Assembly (NCBI RefSeq): GCF_034044715.1
Contig: NZ_JAXCLW010000002.1
Coordinates: forward strand, 186,001-250,000
DNA length: 64,000 nt
Origin: Dongia_B soli
Lineage (GTDB): Bacteria > Pseudomonadota > Alphaproteobacteria > Dongiales > Dongiaceae
Direction: 5' to 3'
In this document: one piece after another, positions 58,905-64,000 of the stretch
How positions within the stretch are numbered: the stretch's first letter is position 1
How the letters are laid out: every line of letters starts with the position of its first letter
Position numbers and translations under genes: made by a program
The notes under the pieces: model-generated
Seen by the model: the letters and a program-made list of their open reading frames with translations, nothing else
Databases searched by the model: none
What the model was told of the DNA's origin: nothing

Positions 58905-59678
58905 ATGGGATCGCTACTGCGGTTGGCCGGATTGTTGTTTTTCTGCCTGTTTTCGCCCGGCCTGCAGGCGGCGGAACTGACGGCTGCCGAGGTGCGCGCG
59001 GCGTTGGCGCATGCGACAGCGGGGCAAGGAGCTGATCTTTCCGGAAAATCGCTGGCCGGCCTGGATCTGCAAAATCTGGATTTCAGCAAAGCCAATCTGA
59101 GCGGCGCAGACCTGAGCGGCGCCAATTTATCCAATGCAGATCTGCGCGGCGCCAACCTCGTCAGTGCCAATCTCACGGATGCCAAGCTGGTTCGTGTGAA
59201 GCTCAATTTCGCCTGGATCATGCGAGCGAATTTCACGCGGGCGGATCTTTCGGGTGCGATCCTGGAAACGCTGGTCGTGTCCCAGGGCATGGAGACGCGG
59301 AGCGAAGAAGCCGCCATCTTTGCCGGCGCCAAGCTCGCTGGTGCCCGCATCATGGCCCGGTTCAGTCTGGATGATATGCGCGGTGCCGATCTGTCGGGAA
59401 TCATGGCTTCGGCAGATATGAGAAATCAATCCATGGGGCTGATCCGGGCAGATTTCTCGCAAGCGAATCTTGAAGCTGCGCATTTTGACAATGCGTTTCT
59501 GGCCTACGCGAAATTCCACTTTGCGAAACTACAGAAAGCGGATTTTAGGGGTGCCGATCTGAGCCATGCCGACTTCACGGGCGCCTATCTGATCGGTGCG
59601 GATTTCACCGGCGCCAAATTGGCGGGAACGAAATTCGACGGTGCCGTGCTGACGGATGCGAAGGGATTACGGCAATAA
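58905..59678 (+). CDS. Secreted pentapeptide-repeat protein
   Basis: The 257-aa protein has an N-terminal signal-like segment (residues 1-~22) and two blocks of A(D/N)LxX repeats. The first block is at ~40-115 and the second at ~160-255. Each repeat of five residues, such as ANLSG, ADLRG, ADFTG, builds one face of a right-handed beta-helix. An interruption at ~115-160 (LVVSQGMETRSEEAAIF) separates them. GGGAGG precedes the ATG. The function cannot be read from the repeats; periplasmic location is suggested by the signal. Confidence 0.86.
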   Translation: MGSLLRLAGLLFFCLFSPGLQAAELTAAEVRAALAHATAGQGADLSGKSLAGLDLQNLDFSKANLSGADLSGANLSNADLRGANLVSANLTDAKLVRVKLNFAWIMRANFTRADLSGAILETLVVSQGMETRSEEAAIFAGAKLAGARIMARFSLDDMRGADLSGIMASADMRNQSMGLIRADFSQANLEAAHFDNAFLAYAKFHFAKLQKADFRGADLSHADFTGAYLIGADFTGAKLAGTKFDGAVLTDAKGLRQ

Positions 59679-59765
59679 GGACGGGGAGCTCGCAGCCGAT
59701 TGCAAGCAGACAAGGCATGATCAATCGGCTACATTCGGTCGGAATTCAGTGGGTATCTCGTTATT

Positions 59766-60761
59766 ATGACACAACAACAGTCTCGCCGTTTGACCGTCCG
59801 GCATGAAACTTGGCCGATTGCCGGCACATTCACGATATCTCGCGGTAGCAAAACCAGCGCCGAAGTCGTTGTGGTCGAATTGACCGAGGATAACGTTGCA
59901 GGGCGGGGGGAATGCGTTCCCTATGCCCGCTACGGCGAAAGCATCGCTCAGGTCATGGCTCAGATTGAGAGCTGCCAGGCCGCGCTGGAATCAGGGGCCG
60001 ACCGTCAAGTTGTCGCCGACCTGCTGCCGGCGGGCGCGGCGCGGAATGCCGTCGATTGCACGCTTTGGGACCTCGAAGCGAAAAAGCAGAAAAAGCCGGT
60101 CTGGAAACTGGCGCGCCTGAAGGAGCCGCGGCCGTTGATGACGGCCTATACGATCAGCCTCGCCGCGCCGGATGAAATGGCGCTCAATGCCGCGAAGAAC
60201 CTGCATCGGCCCTTGCTGAAATTGAAACTGAGCGGGGCCCAGGATCTCGAGCGGGTGCAGGCGGTCAGTTTCGCGGCGCCGCAATCGCGCCTGATCGTCG
60301 ATGCGAATGAAGGCTGGTCAATCGAAGATTACAAGAAACTGGCGCCGCAATTGCGCGCACTCAACGTTATTCTGATTGAGCAGCCTTTTCCGGCCGATGA
60401 TGACGACGCCTTGCGTGATCTTGAGAAACCGATACCGGTCTGTGCCGATGAAGCATGCCACGACCGGGCCGGCCTGGAGCGATTGGTGGGCAAATATCAG
60501 GCCGTCAATATCAAGCTCGATAAGACCGGCGGCCTGACGGAAGCCTTGGCCTTGGCCAAAGCGGCGCAGGAACAGGGGTTCCAAATTATGGTGGGAAGCA
60601 TGGTGGGGACGTCCTTGGGCATGGCCCCGGCCTTCCTTGTCGGGCAGCAGGCATCCCTGATCGATCTCGACGGGCCATTGCTCCTTGCTGAAGATCGGCC
60701 GGCGGGCTTTGCTTATACCGGCAGCCTGATGCAGCCGGCCAGCCGGGAACTTTGGGGGTAG
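59766..60761 (+). CDS. Dipeptide epimerase, enolase superfamily (L-Ala-D/L-Glu epimerase type)
   Basis: The 331-aa enzyme belongs to the muconate-lactonising subgroup of enolases that includes L-Ala-D/L-Glu epimerase, used in murein peptide recycling. The acid-base Lys-x-Lys is in LLKLKLSG. Metal ligands follow in VDANEGW (Asp), LIEQPF (Glu) and CADEACHD (Asp), with the second catalytic Lys in NIKLDKTGG. GMAPAFLVGQ near the end is typical. It lies 20 bases before the BenE-type transporter, possibly one transcript. Confidence 0.91.
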   Translation: MTQQQSRRLTVRHETWPIAGTFTISRGSKTSAEVVVVELTEDNVAGRGECVPYARYGESIAQVMAQIESCQAALESGADRQVVADLLPAGAARNAVDCTLWDLEAKKQKKPVWKLARLKEPRPLMTAYTISLAAPDEMALNAAKNLHRPLLKLKLSGAQDLERVQAVSFAAPQSRLIVDANEGWSIEDYKKLAPQLRALNVILIEQPFPADDDDALRDLEKPIPVCADEACHDRAGLERLVGKYQAVNIKLDKTGGLTEALALAKAAQEQGFQIMVGSMVGTSLGMAPAFLVGQQASLIDLDGPLLLAEDRPAGFAYTGSLMQPASRELWG

Positions 60762-60780
60762 TTGAGAAACGGAAGAGCCG

Positions 60781-61983
60781 ATGGGGGGAAGTGACGTCGC
60801 GGCGATCGAAACGCCGGCTTATCCAAAAAATATCTGGCCGGCCGTGGTCGCCGGTATTCTGACCGCCTTTGTGGGCTATGCCAGCTCGTTCACCGTCGTT
60901 CTGCAAGGCTTGCAAGCGGTCGGGGCAACGCCGGGGCAGGCGACGTCCGGATTGATCGCAGTCGGAACGGCGATGGGATTTGCCGCGATCGTCCTGGCGC
61001 TGCGCTATCGGATGCCGATCAGCATTGCCTGGTCAACGCCCGGGGCGGCCCTGTTAGCATCGACCGGCGCGGTGGCCGGCGGCTTCGAAGCGGCTTGCGG
61101 CGCCTTCATCGCCTGCGGCGTGATGATCGTGATTGCCGGGCTCTGGAAACCTTTCGGCAAACTGGTGTCGAGTATCCCGGCGGTTCTGGCGAATGCCATG
61201 CTGGCGGGCGTGCTGTTCGGTCTCTGCATTGCACCCTTTCATGCCATTGCGCAAATTCCCGATCTGGCGCTGCCCGTGGTGCTGGCCTGGGCGGTCATGG
61301 CCCGGTTGAAGCGGCTTTATGCCGTGCCCGTGGCTGTGCTGGTGGCGGTGATCGCCCTCATCATTAGCGGCGTGCCGGATTTTTCAGTGAGAGGCTCGTT
61401 CTGGCCACAGGTCGAACTGGTCACGCCTTCTTTCTCCTGGAACGCCATTTTCGGCATCGGCCTGCCGCTATTCCTTGTCACCATGGCATCACAAAACATT
61501 CCCGGCCTCGCAGTCTTGCGCGCCTTCGATTACCATCCCCCGGCCAGCCCGCTTTTCGTTTCCACCGGCATTGCCTCCCTGCTGTCGGTTCCGTTCGGCG
61601 GCTATACCGTCAATCTGGCCGCCATCACGGCGGCGCTCTGCGCGGCGCCGGAAGCGCATCCGGATCCGTCCAAGCGGTATATCGCCGCTGTCGTTGCCGG
61701 TACGGTCTATGTCGCCTTCGGTGCTTTTGCCGGCGTGGCCGCCAGCTTTATTAGTGTTTCGCCGCCGATCCTGATCCAGGCGGTGGCCGGTTTGGCTCTG
61801 CTCGGCGCGTTCGGTTCGGCAATGAGCGGGGCGTTGCAGAATCCATCGGAGCGCGAGGCGGCGGTCATCACCTTTGTTGCAACCGCATCAGGTATGTCGA
61901 TCGGCGGGATCGGCTCGGCATTTTGGGGACTGGTGGCCGGTGGGTTCGTTATGGCACTACATCGCTGGCGCAAGGCAGCTTGA
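60781..61983 (+). CDS. BenE-family transporter
   Basis: The 400-aa protein has about eleven membrane helices and matches the BenE family, named for benzoate/H+ symport in Acinetobacter. Landmarks are GILTAFVGYASSF near the start, ISIAWSTPGAALLAS at about 80-94, and GLPLFLVTMASQNIPGLAV at about 228-246. SVPFGGYTVNLAAITAA is near 275. No benzoate-degradation genes are near, so the substrate may differ. It follows the dipeptide epimerase closely and precedes folD by 22 bases. Confidence 0.92.
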   Translation: MGGSDVAAIETPAYPKNIWPAVVAGILTAFVGYASSFTVVLQGLQAVGATPGQATSGLIAVGTAMGFAAIVLALRYRMPISIAWSTPGAALLASTGAVAGGFEAACGAFIACGVMIVIAGLWKPFGKLVSSIPAVLANAMLAGVLFGLCIAPFHAIAQIPDLALPVVLAWAVMARLKRLYAVPVAVLVAVIALIISGVPDFSVRGSFWPQVELVTPSFSWNAIFGIGLPLFLVTMASQNIPGLAVLRAFDYHPPASPLFVSTGIASLLSVPFGGYTVNLAAITAALCAAPEAHPDPSKRYIAAVVAGTVYVAFGAFAGVAASFISVSPPILIQAVAGLALLGAFGSAMSGALQNPSEREAAVITFVATASGMSIGGIGSAFWGLVAGGFVMALHRWRKAA

Positions 61984-62005
61984 GTAGGGTTTGGGGGTAT
62001 AGAGT

Positions 62006-62914
62006 ATGGTGAACAACCAGATCATCGACGGGCGTAAGGTAGCCAATGGCATCCTTGCCGAATTGGCCGATCAAGTGGCCGATTTGAAGAAAGCGGGCTG
62101 GGGGCCGAAGCTGAATTCCATCACCATCGGCGATGTCGATGCGGTCCAGCTTTATGTGCGCAACCAGAAGCGCTCAGCCGAAAAGGCCGGGTTACTTTTT
62201 GAGGAACATCATTTCCCGGCTGATACTACCCAAGAGCAGATGTTGGCCGCGATTTCGGCCATGAATGCCGATCCGCGCGTGACCGGTATCATCCTGCAGC
62301 GCCCGGTGCCGCATCATCTCTCGATCAAGCAGTTGCAGGCGGCGATCCATCCGCTGAAAGACGTGGAAGGTATGCATCCGGCGTCGATCGGCAACATCGT
62401 CTACAACGAAGTTGAGCTTGGCCCTTGCACGGCCATGGCGTCCGTGGAGCTGCTCAAGCGAACGGGTCTCAAGCTTGCGGGGATGGAAGTTGTGGTTGTC
62501 GGCCATTCCGAAATCGTCGGCAAGCCAATCGCCTTCCTGCTCATGTCGGAAGGCGCGACCGTCACGGTCTGCCATCACATGACGCGCAATCTGTCGGTTC
62601 ATAGTCGCCGCGCCGATGCCTTATTCGTGGCGGTGGGCAAGGCCGGTTTGATTTCCGGCGATATGGTGAAACCGGGTGCGGCCGTCATCGACATTGGCAT
62701 CAATCAGGTGACGTTGGCGGACGGCACCACAAAGGTTGTTGGCGACGTTGATTACGAGTCGGTTCTGCCCGTCTGCGGCTGGATTACACCGGTGCCTGGC
62801 GGTGTGGGGCCCGTCACCGTGTCGGTGCTGCTGCGCAATGCGGTGATCGGTGCACAGCGCCAGCGCAAACATTATGAGCGTTTGTTCGGAAGCAATCCGA
62901 CCGCGGCGCAGTGA
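62006..62914 (+). CDS. folD: Bifunctional methylenetetrahydrofolate dehydrogenase/cyclohydrolase FolD
   Basis: FolD interconverts 5,10-methylene- and 10-formyl-tetrahydrofolate. The 302-aa protein shows the catalytic YVRNQKRSAEKAG region with active-site Tyr and Lys, GIILQRPVPHHL at about 91-102, DVEGMHP, and the NADP loop VVVGHSEIVGKPIAFLLM (usual GRS(x)IVGKP; here GHSEIVGKP). TPVPGGVGPVTVSVLLRN closes the protein. A terminator-like hairpin follows the stop. Confidence 0.95.
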   Translation: MVNNQIIDGRKVANGILAELADQVADLKKAGWGPKLNSITIGDVDAVQLYVRNQKRSAEKAGLLFEEHHFPADTTQEQMLAAISAMNADPRVTGIILQRPVPHHLSIKQLQAAIHPLKDVEGMHPASIGNIVYNEVELGPCTAMASVELLKRTGLKLAGMEVVVVGHSEIVGKPIAFLLMSEGATVTVCHHMTRNLSVHSRRADALFVAVGKAGLISGDMVKPGAAVIDIGINQVTLADGTTKVVGDVDYESVLPVCGWITPVPGGVGPVTVSVLLRNAVIGAQRQRKHYERLFGSNPTAAQ

Positions 62915-63286
62915 AAGGCACACCATTGGACGGCAGAGGTTGGATAAGAGATCCGTCGTCTGCCGTTTCAACTGCGGTTATACGGCCGTGTCGGAGTTGA
63001 CTTCTACCGGAGTCGTCAGGACCCGATCTATTCCTATTCTATAATTTCGTAATCGGATCATACCGATAGTTTGCTCTGTGACTAAGGTCATGGCGGCTGC
63101 ATATTATCTTATGCTAGGGTTCTTGGCACGCAACTATTGCGATTTGAGCGTAAGGCTCTGTTAATCTTTACTGCCTAGTTTTACGCCTGGATTGTTCTCG
63201 GCGGGTTTCTCAGCGTGACGGTCGGCTTGCCCTGTTCGATAGGCGAATCGACCGGCAATCTAAGCTGCCTGCGGAAGGCTTGCTGA
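62915..63286. other. folD downstream gap and leader of next gene
   Basis: This 372-base gap contains the folD terminator and then A/T-rich sequence (63030-63180) that probably holds the promoter of the following signalling gene. No coding frame is supported. A GG...GC pair near 63125-63141 resembles a sigma-54 site but has the wrong spacing. Confidence 0.4.
62930..62970 (+). terminator. Terminator-like hairpin after folD
   Basis: ACGGCAGA (62930-62937) pairs with TCTGCCGT (62959-62966), followed by TTCA. It starts 15 bases past the folD stop; the T-run is short. Confidence 0.5.
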
Positions 63287-64000
63287 ATGGCACAAGAGCG
63301 TATTCTTATCGCCGATGATACAGGTGACCTTGCAGGCCTCGCCGACGAGCTTCGGAATGCGGGGAAAGGCGTTCTTTCTGTCGGCGATGCGGAAGAGGCC
63401 GTCTCGCGATTGGATGATGCGGTCCCGACAATCGATCTTCTTTTGCTGAATGGCTCTCGCAGTATCGACGCGATCGCATTGCTGCGGCGCCTGCGATCGA
63501 CTGAACGTCACACCGATCTCGCAATCATCGTCGCTCTCCCGGCGAATGCCGATGAGCGCATGGCGGATGCATTCATGTCCGGCGCCAATGACTGCATCTC
63601 TTTCCCGCTCAGCCTCAAGGTTGCGATCGCGCGGTTGCAGCAGGTTATGCGTCATCATGGCGCCATCATAGACGGCCAGGAACAACGCGAACGCTTCGAC
63701 CTGGTTGTCGTCGGCTCCGGCGATGGAATTTGGGATTGGCGGCTTGATCGAGACAACCTCTACTTTTCGCCGCGCCTATTGGAACTGTTGGGGCGCTCGG
63801 AAGAGCAACGGCCGAACAGCATAGATCAATGGATTGATCTGGTTCACCCTGAAGACAGGGAGATGGTCAAGCACGACTTGCGCAACCATCTGGAAGGTAT
63901 TTCCCTCAGCTTCCGCGTCGAATGCCGGATGCAGCACCGTAACCACGCCTATCGCTGGTTCCTGATCCGCGGCGCTTCCCAGCATGACGAATTCGGCAAA
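63287..64000 (+). CDS. Pseudo-receiver/PAS signalling protein, 3' end beyond window
   Basis: From the ATG at 63287 (GGAAGG upstream) the frame stays open to the window end, 238 codons. Residues 5-125 form a response-regulator-like fold that keeps the acidic pair Asp10-Asp11. The phospho-acceptor position is Asn55, the switch Thr/Ser is absent (ALPAN), and Phe106 replaces the conserved Lys before Pro. It cannot be phosphorylated normally. A PAS domain of the PAS_3 type follows at ~140-238: GDGIWDWRLD, FSPRLLELLG, LVHPEDR. A GGDEF/EAL or kinase output is likely further downstream but not visible. Confidence 0.8.
   Translation, partial: MAQERILIADDTGDLAGLADELRNAGKGVLSVGDAEEAVSRLDDAVPTIDLLLLNGSRSIDAIALLRRLRSTERHTDLAIIVALPANADERMADAFMSGANDCISFPLSLKVAIARLQQVMRHHGAIIDGQEQRERFDLVVVGSGDGIWDWRLDRDNLYFSPRLLELLGRSEEQRPNSIDQWIDLVHPEDREMVKHDLRNHLEGISLSFRVECRMQHRNHAYRWFLIRGASQHDEFGK

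Noticed and set aside
63125..63141. TTGGCACG...TTGC resembling a sigma-54 promoter
   Set aside because: The GG and GC elements are two bases further apart than the strict spacing allows.

Overview
The window reads as a chromosomal segment of a GC-rich alphaproteobacterium, most likely of the Rhodospirillales type. The pointers are a CckA hybrid kinase, TTAA-N7-TTAA (CtrA-type) boxes in a flagellar promoter, a stand-alone FlhB C-terminal homologue (FlhX), a SecD-SecF-Mth938-squalene synthase-like neighbourhood, a DUF1491 gene and a eukaryote-like NADP isocitrate dehydrogenase. I see no tRNA, rRNA, insertion sequence, prophage or CRISPR array. Codon use looks even throughout, so this is mainly core genome with some metabolic accessory genes.

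Layout. 1-2063: an edge region with GTATCA/TGATAC repeats, then a membrane protein with a degenerate ATP-grasp domain. 2101-8045: flagellar basal-body and export genes in two divergent groups, flhX-hyp-fliO-fliP on minus and flgB-flgC-fliE-fliQ-fliR-flhB on plus, separated by a gap with two perfect CtrA-type boxes and one near-perfect box. 8069-13103: accessory metabolism (luciferase-like monooxygenase, LysR, FAD amine oxidase, PEP mutase-like protein, DUF1989 protein). 13259-20259: cckA, recA with a LexA-type box in its promoter, and alaS. 20387-24589: a PrsW-like protease, then a TPP riboswitch and the thiM-thiE-thiD-tenA thiamine salvage operon. 24681-28991: cyclophilin and icd, a LOG-family gene, a LysM protein and an orphan. 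29203-30730: psd-pssA for phosphatidylethanolamine synthesis. 30736-34817: Crp/Fnr regulator, DMT exporter, lytic transglycosylase and ExoD.

34967-40259: yajC-secD-secF followed by a Mth938/NDUFAF3-like gene, a convergent sodB, and an NDUFAF6-like (squalene/phytoene synthase fold) gene. This is an Sec plus complex I assembly neighbourhood. 40295-43586: a BKACE enzyme, a one-TM orphan, a GlxA-type regulator and an overlapping DJ-1 protein. 43595-48261: a CHASE2 adenylate/guanylate cyclase divergent from a FecR-domain protein with a histidine- and glycine-rich 14-residue tandem repeat, then CorA. 48292-55789: LysR with a 33-bp dyad and a divergent RutE-like reductase, DUF1491, a TPP enzyme, a histone H1-like protein, an amidase, a PhyH dioxygenase and a small orphan. 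55876-62914: a cytochrome c with a sulfite oxidase-like N-domain, an O-methyltransferase, a frameshifted GNAT gene, YajQ, a pentapeptide-repeat protein, a dipeptide epimerase, BenE and FolD. 63287-64000: the start of a pseudo-receiver/PAS signalling protein cut by the window edge.

How it fits together. The most coherent regulatory story is CckA feeding the CtrA relay, with CtrA-type boxes on the divergent flagellar promoter in the same window. The least explained items are the CHASE2 cyclase/His-rich FecR pair, the degenerate ATP-grasp membrane protein, and the palindrome-rich gap upstream of the NDUFAF6-like gene. All calls come from reading the sequence; no database search was run.
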